Shown here: piece by piece, positions 17,466 to 25,312 of the stretch
How positions within the stretch are numbered: position 1 is the first letter of the stretch
How the letters are laid out: the number at the start of each line of letters is the position of its first letter
NCBI RefSeq assembly: GCF_025685645.1
Contig: NZ_JAGSYF010000001.1
Coordinates: 496,001-560,000 of the forward strand
Direction of reading: 5' to 3'
Source of the DNA: Edaphobacter bradus
GTDB taxonomy: Bacteria > Acidobacteriota > Terriglobia > Terriglobales > Acidobacteriaceae
Length of the DNA: 64,000 bases
Notes under the pieces: model-generated
The model's database searches: none
Seen by the model: the letters and a program-made list of their open reading frames with translations, nothing else
What the model was told of the DNA's origin: nothing
Position numbers and translations under genes: made by a program

Positions 17466-19190
17466 CTACCAGAACATCAGGTTCAAAATAAAGAACACAA
17501 CAATCACCACGCATGCCCAGAAGATCGGCTTCTCCCAGAGCGTCTTCGATCCATCGTGCGGAATCGGGGTCACTCCGTAGACCAAGCCCGAAAGCTGCTC
17601 CTGTGGCACAGGCTTCGTCATCACGCTCACCGTCACCGTCACCACAACGCAGATAATCCAGCTCCAGAGCGCGCGGTACAGGTTCTCAGCCATGCTCTGC
17701 GCATTCGGGCTCAGCGCGATGTACCGCAGAGCTCCAGGGTCGCTCTGTACCCAGCCCCACATGCCAATCGACGAGGCCGTGCCCGCAAGCAGTCCCCAGA
17801 AGCCTCCCGCATGCGTCGCACGCTTCCACAGCATCCCCAGGACCACCGTTCCGAAGAGCGGAGCGATGAAGAAGCTGAACAACGCCTGCACGTAGTCCAT
17901 GATGCTCGCCGCGTTCATTACCAGGTAAGCGGTCGCGATGCTGACCAGCATGCCTATCACCGTCGACAAGCGGCCCATCTGAACGTAATGCTTATCGTCC
18001 GCCTTCTTGTTGATGAATGCGCCGTAGATGTCGTACGTCCACACGGTCGAGAATGCGCTTACATTACCGGCCATGCCGCTCATGAAGCCTGCCACCAGGG
18101 CCGTAATGCCGAGCCCGAGCAGTCCCGGTCCGCAGTACCGGATCAACATGAGTGGAAGCACCTCGTTGTAGCTGTGCTGTCCCGTCGCCGCCGCCATGCT
18201 CTCGGGTACCAGGTGCATCAGGCTGCCGTCGGGGTTCTTCAGCACTGACAATGCCAGCAGCCCGGGAAAGATCACGATGAACGGCACGGCCATCTTGAAC
18301 GCCGCACCGATCACAGGTGCCATCTTCGCCGCCCGCAGGTTATGCGCGCTCAGTACACGCTGGACTACAAGGAAGTCAGTGGTCCAATAGCCGAAGCTGA
18401 TGATGAATCCTAGCCCAAAGACGATGCCTGTCCAGTGCACGCCCATTGGGTTGTCCTTAAAGCTTCCTAGCGTGCTCCACATATGCGTGTAATTGTTTCC
18501 GACGTTGGTTGCGATCTGCGCCTTCAGCTTCCCCCATCCGCCTGCTTCGATCAGGCCAAGAATCGGGATCATCGCCGCGCCCGCCCAGATCAGCACAAAC
18601 TGCAGCACCTCGTTGATGATGGCCGACCGCAACCCTCCCAGCATTACGTACAGCGCGACTGTCGCCGCGCCCACCCAGATGCTGAAGCTGATGTTCCACC
18701 CCAGTACGGTCTTCATCACCAGCGCCATGGCGTACATGTTCACGCCGCTCATCAGGATCGTCATCAGCGCGAACGAGATGGCCGAAAGCCCGCGCGCTCC
18801 CTCACCGAACCGGAGTTGCAGATATCCAGGTACCGAGTGCGTCTTCGAGATGTAGTAGAACGGCATCATCACGATGCCGAGGAAGAGCATCGCGGGGATT
18901 GCGCCGATCCAGTACCAGTGAGCCGCCAGAATCCCGTACTGATAGGCCGACCCAGCCCAGCCCATAAGCTCTAGCGATCCAAGGTTGGCCGAGACAAAGC
19001 TCAGCCCGGCGATCCACGCCGTCATCTCGCGCCCGGCGAGGAAGAAGTCCTCGCTGGTATTCGCCTTACCCTTCGCGTAGAAGCCGATGAACACGACCAG
19101 CGCGAAGTACAGAAGCAGAATCACAACATCGACCGACGACAGGCGGGTCAGCTGCCTGTTCATCAGGTAAAGCGCAGAGAGAAGCTGCAT
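17466..19190 (-). CDS. sodium:solute symporter (SSS family)
   Basis: An integral membrane symporter of about 574 residues with 13-14 hydrophobic segments, of the SSS/SGLT family. The N terminus (SSVDVVILLLYFALVVFIG) and FFLAGREMTAWIAGLSFVSANLGSLE are typical of sugar-type members. The ATG at 19190 is preferred, with ATG 19163 possible; the open frame to 19307 is rejected because it runs through the operator-like repeat upstream. The ribosome-binding site is weak for either start. It heads the minus-strand module with the small membrane protein and the isomerase-like enzyme, which argues for a sugar or sugar-acid substrate. Confidence 0.88.
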   Translation of the reverse strand: MQLLSALYLMNRQLTRLSSVDVVILLLYFALVVFIGFYAKGKANTSEDFFLAGREMTAWIAGLSFVSANLGSLELMGWAGSAYQYGILAAHWYWIGAIPAMLFLGIVMMPFYYISKTHSVPGYLQLRFGEGARGLSAISFALMTILMSGVNMYAMALVMKTVLGWNISFSIWVGAATVALYVMLGGLRSAIINEVLQFVLIWAGAAMIPILGLIEAGGWGKLKAQIATNVGNNYTHMWSTLGSFKDNPMGVHWTGIVFGLGFIISFGYWTTDFLVVQRVLSAHNLRAAKMAPVIGAAFKMAVPFIVIFPGLLALSVLKNPDGSLMHLVPESMAAATGQHSYNEVLPLMLIRYCGPGLLGLGITALVAGFMSGMAGNVSAFSTVWTYDIYGAFINKKADDKHYVQMGRLSTVIGMLVSIATAYLVMNAASIMDYVQALFSFFIAPLFGTVVLGMLWKRATHAGGFWGLLAGTASSIGMWGWVQSDPGALRYIALSPNAQSMAENLYRALWSWIICVVVTVTVSVMTKPVPQEQLSGLVYGVTPIPHDGSKTLWEKPIFWACVVIVVFFILNLMFW

Positions 19191-19204
19191 TCGTCCATGA
19201 CCTT

Positions 19205-19218
19205 GGTAAACGTTATCC
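19205..19218. promoter_or_regulatory. operator-like palindrome 1 (LacI/GalR style)
   Basis: GGTAAACGTTATCC is a near-palindrome around a central CG, the usual layout of LacI/GalR-family operators. It lies about 15 bases upstream of the symporter start and is identical to the copy at 19387. No LacI-type regulator is encoded in the window. Confidence 0.5.
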
Positions 19219-19386
19219 GTCCTCGTCGACGGAGTGCCGTCACACCCTTCGGTTGAGATTGTCTGTTTCGCCACCGTGCCAGGAAGCGAATTTGCGAACG
19301 TTGCCAATATACATCAATGAATTCCTTGCGTCAGCTGTTCTGTTGAATCAAGAAGGATCAGAAAGAAGCTGCGGCCATCCAAGCCA

Positions 19387-19400
19387 GGTAAACGTTATCC
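19387..19400. promoter_or_regulatory. operator-like palindrome 2, identical to copy 1
   Basis: This is the same 14 bases as at 19205-19218, 182 bases further from the symporter gene. Identity inside an otherwise diverged duplication suggests selection on this site. Two such sites would allow cooperative binding or looping. Confidence 0.5.
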
Positions 19401-19613
19401 GGAATGTGGCTGTCGAGCTGCCGCCGCACCCTTTGATTTGAGGTCGCCTGTGTCGCTAACGCGTCAGGCGGAGGCAATCTCCCGAAAGCTTCGCCAATAT
19501 ACATCAGCGAACTCGCTGGAGAAGCCGCTCAAGATCTGGTTAGGCGCCCGTCTAAGTCCATCTACGATAAACTGGCATGCAGCACAACCAGTTTTCAGGA
19601 GGAAATTTAGACA

Positions 19614-19910
19614 ATGCGTATTCTGAAGCCAGCTGTTCTTGTATTGACCGTGTCTCTGATGGCCGGGGCCTCCAGCCTTGCATTTGCACAAAGCACCGTT
19701 GGGAAGGACGCCAAGCAGGCAGGAACTGATACCAAAGAGGTCGTCAAAGACACCGGGAAGGACGTGGAGAAGGGGACGAAGAGCGCCTATCACGCGACCA
19801 CGAAGGGAACAAAGAAGGCCTATCACAAGACCACAAGCGCCACAAAGAAGGCGGCTGACGCGACCGTGGATACCACTAAGAAGACTGCGGACAAGGTCGA
19901 AGGGAAATAG
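19614..19910 (+). CDS. small secreted Lys/Thr/Ala-rich protein
   Basis: A 98-residue protein with a strong ribosome-binding site (CAGGAGG) and a clear Sec signal peptide cleaved after SSLAFA. The mature part, about 72 residues, is made of short alternating Lys, Thr, Ala and Asp stretches (KGTKKAYHKTTSATKKAADA) with no Cys and almost no bulky hydrophobics. It resembles histone-H1-like or amphipathic tails, but no family is assigned. It is likely periplasmic and basic. A role in binding nucleic acid, acid surfaces or phosphates is speculation. Confidence 0.75.
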   Translation: MRILKPAVLVLTVSLMAGASSLAFAQSTVGKDAKQAGTDTKEVVKDTGKDVEKGTKSAYHATTKGTKKAYHKTTSATKKAADATVDTTKKTADKVEGK

Positions 19911-19961
19911 ACGGCCCGCCTCGGTAGACGGTCGTTTACTGGTTCCCAACTGAGGTTATGA

Positions 19962-20939
19962 TCAGGCTCGCCGAAGGGTTTCGATAGCGCCGCTCTGCGG
20001 CGTGCCTGGTACCTCCGCCTTAGCTGGCCACACGATCTGCGCCACAAGGGCCACAAGCGCTAACCAGTAGAGGTCTGCTCCGAGCAGGTGCAGAATCTGC
20101 ATCCACGCAGGCGCCAACACCAGGACGTCTCCCACTCCAAGCACAAACTGCAGTCCCAGCAGACCTGCCACAATCCGGCTCAGCGGTGATCGTACTCGCG
20201 CCACGAGCCACAAGACGCAGCACAAGCCAATGACCGCAGCCGTCGGGTGCATCCACCGCATCCGCACCAGAAGGGGGGAGTCCGCCGCAAAGTCGGACGC
20301 CAAAGCAGCCTGTAGAGACGGAGAAGGGAAAAGCGTGTCAGCGAGCGCCGCGACCGCACCCGTGGCTCCCACAACAACGGTCGCCACCACGGATGTCCAC
20401 GCAGGCCAGGTAAGGTTCCGACCGACAGACAGTGACGATCCTTCTCGGCGGCCTGCATCGCTCAGCCACCACGCCGTCAGGCCCAGGGCCGCCAGCAACA
20501 GCATCGTATTCGTGAAGTGTACCGACTGCATGACTACGCGTGCCGTGGAGATGTTGTGCTCAACATAACCTCCAAGCACGAGCACAGCACCCAGCAGAGC
20601 CTCCGTCACCAGAAAGAACGCCGTGGCCATCACGGCTCGCCGAGCCCTGTCCCCGCGCTTCGTCTCGTAAAAGGTCCAGACAGCGAGAGCAATTACCAGA
20701 AACGTGCAGACCCCGGTCATCGATCGGTGCGCAAATTCGATGACCGTAGCCAGCCGAGGATGATGCGGGAAAAAATCCCCATTGCACAGCGGCCACCTGT
20801 CCCCGCAGCCTGCGCCCGAGCCCGTCGCCCGTACCACCGCGCCCCACAGAATCACCAGGATGTTGTAACCCACCACGCCCCAGGCAAAGCCGCCCAGCGC
20901 CCGCGAAGGACGCTTCACCGCAACCGCACTCGTAGACAT
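19962..20939 (-). CDS. ctaA: heme A synthase (COX15/CtaA family)
   Basis: A 325-residue membrane protein that oxidises heme O to heme A for aa3-type oxidases. The first loop has VVRATGSGAGCGDRWPLCNG, including the conserved Cys pair. Heme-ligand histidines are in IEFAHRSMTG, SVHFTNTMLL and MRWMHPTAA. About eight hydrophobic segments are visible. No ctaB or cytochrome c oxidase structural genes are nearby, although a decayed SCO1-like gene is at 45082. It follows proC on the same strand, with a hairpin between them. Confidence 0.93.
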   Translation of the reverse strand: MSTSAVAVKRPSRALGGFAWGVVGYNILVILWGAVVRATGSGAGCGDRWPLCNGDFFPHHPRLATVIEFAHRSMTGVCTFLVIALAVWTFYETKRGDRARRAVMATAFFLVTEALLGAVLVLGGYVEHNISTARVVMQSVHFTNTMLLLAALGLTAWWLSDAGRREGSSLSVGRNLTWPAWTSVVATVVVGATGAVAALADTLFPSPSLQAALASDFAADSPLLVRMRWMHPTAAVIGLCCVLWLVARVRSPLSRIVAGLLGLQFVLGVGDVLVLAPAWMQILHLLGADLYWLALVALVAQIVWPAKAEVPGTPQSGAIETLRRA

Positions 20940-20965
20940 AGCATCATTTTACTTCCAGACATCCA

Positions 20966-20990
20966 AAGGCCCTCCGTGCTGGAGGGCCTT
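20966..20990 (-). terminator. hairpin between proC and ctaA
   Basis: Arms AAGGCCCTCC (20966-20975) and GGAGGGCCTT (20981-20990) pair perfectly around a 5-base loop. The hairpin lies just after the proC stop, and only a short T run follows on the minus strand. It probably ends or attenuates transcription before ctaA. Confidence 0.65.
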
Positions 20991-21016
20991 CACTCCACTC
21001 CGAAGTATGCACGGGC

Positions 21017-21871
21017 CTAACCGCTGGCCAATTCTTTCGCCCGCTGCGTCGCTCGCTTCACAGCCTTGATCAGCGTCACACGCAGTCCACCTTCCTCAAG
21101 CTCCAGAATTCCATCAACCGTGCAGCCCGCCGGAGTTGTCACCGCGTCCTTCAGCAGCGCCGGGTGATATCCCGTCTCCAGCACCATCCGCGCCGAACCC
21201 AACGTTGTCTGTGCCGCCAACAGCGTCGCTACGTCACGCGGCAGTCCCACATTCACTCCTGCCTCGGCCAGTGCCTCGATGATGATGTAAAGAAACGCCG
21301 GCCCCGAGCCGGAGAGCCCTGTCACCGCGTCCATGTGCTTCTCGTCGACGACGACCGTGCGTCCGACCGTCTGGAAGATCTTCTGCGCCACGGCCATCTG
21401 ATCAGCCGAGACGAACCTGCCTGCGCATAGCGCCGTAATGCCCGCCGCCAGCATCGCCGGTGTATTCGGCATCGCCCGAACCACCGCCAGGTCACACTTG
21501 GCTGCATCCTCGATGCTCCGCGTCTTCACCGAAGCCGCGAATGATAGCACCATCTTCTTCGGCGACAGCGCCGGCCGGATATGTTCGATCAGCGTCGGGA
21601 CCTGCACCGGCTTCACGCCGACCAGAATCACGTCGGCCTCGCGCGCCGCAGCAAGGTTGTCCGTCGTCACCTCGATGCCGAACTGCGCTGAGAGCGCCTG
21701 CGCGCGCTCAGCATGATGCACCGTAGCAAAGAGTTGCTCCGAAGAAAACAGGTTGTTCTTCAAAAACGCCTGTAGCAGGATGCCGCCCATCTTGCCTGTG
21801 CCAAGAATGGCGACCCGCAGCCCCGGCATCGTTGGCGCGGAAGCCATCACCTCATATGTTTCTTCGCTCAT
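21017..21871 (-). CDS. proC: pyrroline-5-carboxylate reductase
   Basis: The last step of proline synthesis: NAD(P)H reduction of pyrroline-5-carboxylate. The 284 residues fit the family. The N-terminal Rossmann motif is VAILGTGKMGGILLQAFL; VVRAMPNTPAMLAAGIT and the C-terminal TGLSGSGPAFLYIIIEAL and AVTTPAGCTVDGILELE are diagnostic. About 15 residues precede the Rossmann strand, so one of the internal Met residues could be the true start. It lies 28 bases after the DUF885 gene and may share its transcript. Confidence 0.95.
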   Translation of the reverse strand: MSEETYEVMASAPTMPGLRVAILGTGKMGGILLQAFLKNNLFSSEQLFATVHHAERAQALSAQFGIEVTTDNLAAAREADVILVGVKPVQVPTLIEHIRPALSPKKMVLSFAASVKTRSIEDAAKCDLAVVRAMPNTPAMLAAGITALCAGRFVSADQMAVAQKIFQTVGRTVVVDEKHMDAVTGLSGSGPAFLYIIIEALAEAGVNVGLPRDVATLLAAQTTLGSARMVLETGYHPALLKDAVTTPAGCTVDGILELEEGGLRVTLIKAVKRATQRAKELASG

Positions 21872-21899
21872 GCAAAGAGGCTACCAGACTCGCACACAC

Positions 21900-23699
21900 T
21901 TACTGCTTCCGAGAAGCAATCCACCGATCGACCTGCTGCTCCAGCACTTCCATCGGCAGTGCGCCCGAATCCAGCACCACGTCGTGAAACGCCCTCAGGT
22001 CGAACTTCGGTCCAAGTGCCGTCTCTGCTTTCTGCCGCAGCTCCAGAATCTTCAACTGCCCCATCTTGTACCCCAGCGCCTGCCCTGGCCACGCAACGTA
22101 GCGGTCCACCTCAGCCTGAATATTTGTCTCATCGATCGTCGAGTGCTCGTGGAAGTAATCCACCATCTGCTGCCGGGTCCAGTGCTGCGAGTGCACGCCT
22201 GTATCGACCACAAGCCGGATCGCCCGCCAGATGTCTGCCTCAAGCCTCCCGTAGTCGCTGTAAGGGTCCTGGTAGAAGCCCATCTCCTTACCCAGCCGCT
22301 CACTGTAGAGCCCCCAGCCCTCGGTGTAGGCCGTGTAGTACTCGTGCTTGCGAAACTCCGGCAGACCGGTCAACTCCTGCGCAGTCGAGATCTGCAGGTG
22401 GTGACCTGGAATCCCTTCGTGATACGCCACAGCCTCCACCGAAGTCAGCGAGCGCTCCGTTGCGTTGTACGTATTCACATACACGCGCCCGGGACGCTTG
22501 CCATCCGCGCTCCCCTGGTTGTAGTACGCCGCCGCTTGGTCCTTTGCGATGAACTCCGGTACCGGTAGAACCTCCAGCTTCGCCTTGGGAAGGGTACCGA
22601 AAAGTTGCGGCAGCTTCGGTTGCATCTGAGCGATGTAGTTCTTGTAGGTGTAGAGCAGCGCCTCCCCCGACGTCGGATGATACTTCGCATTCGTCTTCAA
22701 AGCCGCGTTGAAACTCTTTAGATCCGAAAAGCCAAGCTTCTTCGCGATCGCCAACATCTCCGCCTCGTCGCGCTTCACCTCGTCAAGTCCGACCTGGTGA
22801 ATTTCCGCAGCCGACTTGTTCAGCGTCGTGCTCTGCCGTATGCGAAACGCGTAGTAGGCATCGCCGTCCGACAGCTCCCACACCCCCGGGTCCTTCCGTC
22901 CCGCTGGAATGTACTGCGCCTTCAGGAACCGCGCGAACCGCTGATACGCCGGCAGCACATCCGTGCCGATCTCCTCGATCACATCGGCGGTGATTCTCTT
23001 CTGGTCCGCCGCGCTCACCGTCTTTGGAAACTTCTTCAGCGGCTGCGCAAACGGGCTGTCCGCAGGTTTCTGATTGGCAAGCGTCTCCGTCTGCGCCAGC
23101 ACCTTCTCCAGCAGATACTCCGGCGGCACTCGCCCATCGTCCACGCCGAGCCGCATATTCGTCATGTTCTGCGAGAAGACCCTTGGAATCTGCTTCAGCC
23201 TGGCGACATAATCGTCATAGTCCTTCACCGAGTCGAACGGCAGTTCGTTCACCAGCCGCGGCAGCTCCGTATGGAAGCCGCTGAACTGGTTCACCGGCAT
23301 CTCCCACTCTTTGAACGGTGCGGCCTCCTGCCGATCGGTAAGATCGCGAAGCATCAGGCTCTTCGAGAGATTCTCCTGCTCGGTCAGCCCCGTCGTGTCG
23401 ATTTCGCCCAGCTGCTGAATGAAGACGCGCCCCCGCGCCAGCCTGGCATTCACTTCGGCCACAGAGTAATCCGAGAGCTGATCGTTGTATCGCTTGTCGC
23501 CGAGCGTCGACGCAAACTCCGGCGAGTGCTTCAGCCGGTCCTCCCAAATCTCCGCAAACAACGCCGAAAGGGCCTTGCTCCGCGCCGCAACCGAATCCGG
23601 CCCAGTTGCCGGAGCCTGCGCCCACAGGGCCATCCCGAAACTCAACGCACAACCACCCAGAGCAACAACAGCAAGCTTCTTTCCCGGCATTGTGACCAT
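21900..23699 (-). CDS. exported DUF885 family protein, probable metallopeptidase-like
   Basis: A protein of about 599 residues. The start at ATG 23699 or 23690 gives a signal peptide (KKLAVVALGGCALSFGMALWAQ); the frame is open to 23729. DUF885 hallmarks are present: YHEGIPGHHLQ, a zinc-site-like HExxxGH, followed by YYTAYTEGWGLYSERLGKEMGF and a later RLVVDTGVHSQ. Family members are often secreted and presumed to be metallopeptidases or carboxypeptidases. The gene is directly downstream of the AAA/Fis regulator, so regulation by it is plausible. Confidence 0.88.
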   Translation of the reverse strand: MVTMPGKKLAVVALGGCALSFGMALWAQAPATGPDSVAARSKALSALFAEIWEDRLKHSPEFASTLGDKRYNDQLSDYSVAEVNARLARGRVFIQQLGEIDTTGLTEQENLSKSLMLRDLTDRQEAAPFKEWEMPVNQFSGFHTELPRLVNELPFDSVKDYDDYVARLKQIPRVFSQNMTNMRLGVDDGRVPPEYLLEKVLAQTETLANQKPADSPFAQPLKKFPKTVSAADQKRITADVIEEIGTDVLPAYQRFARFLKAQYIPAGRKDPGVWELSDGDAYYAFRIRQSTTLNKSAAEIHQVGLDEVKRDEAEMLAIAKKLGFSDLKSFNAALKTNAKYHPTSGEALLYTYKNYIAQMQPKLPQLFGTLPKAKLEVLPVPEFIAKDQAAAYYNQGSADGKRPGRVYVNTYNATERSLTSVEAVAYHEGIPGHHLQISTAQELTGLPEFRKHEYYTAYTEGWGLYSERLGKEMGFYQDPYSDYGRLEADIWRAIRLVVDTGVHSQHWTRQQMVDYFHEHSTIDETNIQAEVDRYVAWPGQALGYKMGQLKILELRQKAETALGPKFDLRAFHDVVLDSGALPMEVLEQQVDRWIASRKQ

Positions 23700-23744
23700 G
23701 ACAGCCAGTGTATCGTGCCTCAAAAACATCGCTGCCTATCCGTC

Positions 23745-24686
23745 TTACCCTTGTGACGAACTGCTCTCCAGCATCCTGTAAAGTGTCGACCGGCTGATCC
23801 CAAGAAACTCTGCGGCCCTTACCTTGTTCCCCTCGCATCGCTTCAGCACAAGCTGCACATGCTGCTCCACTACATCCTGCAGACGGGACGGCACCGCAGT
23901 CACCGGCACAGACGCCTCCATCTTCAGCTCCCGTAGCGAGGTCAGATCGTGCTCCTTCAGCACAGTGCCCTCGCTTTGCAGCACCCCATTGCGAATCACA
24001 TTCTCCATCTCGCGCACATTTCCAGGCCACGCATGAGCCATCATGCGCTCCATCGCGTCCTCGGAGATCGCCTCGATACGCCGCCCATACAGCGCCGTAA
24101 ACCGTCGCAAAAAATGCCAGGCCAGCGATGGAATGTCGTCCACGCGCTCGCGCAGCGGAACAAGGGCGACCTCCACCATGGCGATGCGATGATACAGATC
24201 CTGCCGAAACCGCCTCGCCGCCGCCAGGGAGCGCAGGTCTTCGCTCGCAGAGACGATCATCCGCTGCTGCTGCCCCGACCTCTTCCTGAGCACGGCTACC
24301 AATCGCGCCTGGGCCGTAGGCGGCATCTCTTCAATCCCGTCCAGGAACAGCGTGCCCCGTCGTGCAGACCTCATCAGGCTCTGCAGCCAGTCGTTATCGG
24401 CGCTGACCGCCGCGTCTCCGAGCGAGGCCCCATGGCACACGACAAACGGCCCTCCTGCGCCTTTGCTGTGCATCGCCCTTGCGACCATCTCTTTGCCGGT
24501 TCCGATCTCGCCGCGGACCAGCACAGTGCGAAAGTGCGGCCCGATACGTTCCACCTGTGCGCGAAGCTTTCGCATCGCATCGCCGTCGCCAACCATCTCG
24601 AACCGCAGACTCTCCGCTGCAGTAGGCAGCGGTTCGTTGAGGCGTGCGGGCGCAGGAAAGGCGAGGACAGGACGTAGGGTCGGCAT
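23745..24686 (-). CDS. AAA+ Fis-type transcription regulator without the sigma-54 loop
   Basis: A 313-residue protein made of an AAA+ ATPase and a Fis-like helix-turn-helix, with almost no receiver domain. Walker A is GEIGTGKE, Walker B is GTLFLDGIEE, and the sensor region includes FRQDLYHRIAMVEV and AWPGNVREMENV. The C-terminal helix-turn-helix is NKVRAAEFLGISRSTLYRML. The GAFTGA loop that normally contacts sigma-54 is absent: the equivalent segment reads CHGASLGDAAVSADND. It therefore probably does not open sigma-54 promoters and may act at sigma-70 promoters like TyrR. A strong AGGGGG ribosome-binding site precedes ATG 24686. Confidence 0.88.
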   Translation of the reverse strand: MPTLRPVLAFPAPARLNEPLPTAAESLRFEMVGDGDAMRKLRAQVERIGPHFRTVLVRGEIGTGKEMVARAMHSKGAGGPFVVCHGASLGDAAVSADNDWLQSLMRSARRGTLFLDGIEEMPPTAQARLVAVLRKRSGQQQRMIVSASEDLRSLAAARRFRQDLYHRIAMVEVALVPLRERVDDIPSLAWHFLRRFTALYGRRIEAISEDAMERMMAHAWPGNVREMENVIRNGVLQSEGTVLKEHDLTSLRELKMEASVPVTAVPSRLQDVVEQHVQLVLKRCEGNKVRAAEFLGISRSTLYRMLESSSSQG

Positions 24687-24739
24687 GGCTACCCCCTATA
24701 TCGGCAGCCAGCCCTTCAATATGAGTCACTTAAACCGGA

Positions 24740-24774
24740 AAGGCCTGAGATCGCGCCAGGCAATCTCAGGCCTT
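24740..24774 (-). terminator. strong hairpin after the bacilliredoxin gene
   Basis: Arms AAGGCCTGAGAT (24740-24751) and ATCTCAGGCCTT (24763-24774) are perfectly complementary, with an 11-base loop. The hairpin lies 20 bases beyond the stop of the minus-strand bacilliredoxin gene and before the regulator. The T run is short. Confidence 0.7.
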
Positions 24775-24793
24775 CAGTATCTTCGAGGTTCTT

Positions 24794-25219
24794 CTAAGCG
24801 GTTGCCTTCGTGCAGTAGGTATCGAACGCCCGCGCCAACTCCTGCGCGATCGCCGGAGCCGTTGAGGTCTCAATCGCCGACCGCTGCATGAGGTACACCA
24901 GCTGCCCGTCACGCAGAATCGCAATCGCCGGCGAGGTGGGCGGGTGCCCCGCAAAGTAGCTGCGCGCCTTCTCCGTGGCGTCGCGGTCCTGGCCTGCAAA
25001 CACCGTGACCGAGTGGTCCGGTGTATTTGCATGCTGCATTGCCAGCCGCACTCCAGGACGCATCTTGCCCGCCGCGCAACCGCAGATCGAGTTCACCACT
25101 ACCATCGTGGTCCCAGGCTGCGCCAGCGCCGTCTCCACTTCAGCCGCCGTACGAACCTCTTTCAAGCCCGCACGAGTCAGCTCCTCGCGCATCGGAATCA
25201 CCATAATCTCTGGATACAT
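24794..25219 (-). CDS. BrxA/BrxB family bacilliredoxin (YphP-like)
   Basis: A 141-residue thioredoxin-fold protein. The signature Cys46-Gly-Cys48 (NSICGCAAG) and the N-terminal EIMVIPMREELT identify the YphP/YqiW family, which in Bacillus removes bacillithiol from protein thiols. PPTSPAIAIL holds the cis-proline. No bacillithiol synthesis gene is in the window. The start at 25219 is divergent from murB across about 93 bases. Confidence 0.9.
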   Translation of the reverse strand: MYPEIMVIPMREELTRAGLKEVRTAAEVETALAQPGTTMVVVNSICGCAAGKMRPGVRLAMQHANTPDHSVTVFAGQDRDATEKARSYFAGHPPTSPAIAILRDGQLVYLMQRSAIETSTAPAIAQELARAFDTYCTKATA

Positions 25220-25312
25220 AATCTCTCCCCAAACTCTTCAGCCACGGGCCCAATCCCGCGCCTTCTACGATTGTACCGGCCCGTGCGCCTCCACGCCATC
25301 TTCACGTTCCGC

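Larger units (their letters stand above)
19200..19510. repeat. degenerate tandem duplication of about 185 bases in the symporter upstream region
   Basis: The 423-base gap between the symporter and the gene at 19614 holds two related units. Shared blocks are the GGTAAACGTTATCC palindrome (19205 and 19387) and GCCAATATACATCA (19304 and 19493), with weaker similarity between them (GCCGTCACACCCTT against GCCGCCGCACCCTT). Spacing is 182-189 bases. No coding sequence was recognised in the gap. Confidence 0.65.

Noticed and set aside
19200-19510. CRISPR-like array
   Set aside because: There are only two diverged units with a 182-189 base period and no regular short repeats or spacers, so it is a duplicated promoter region.
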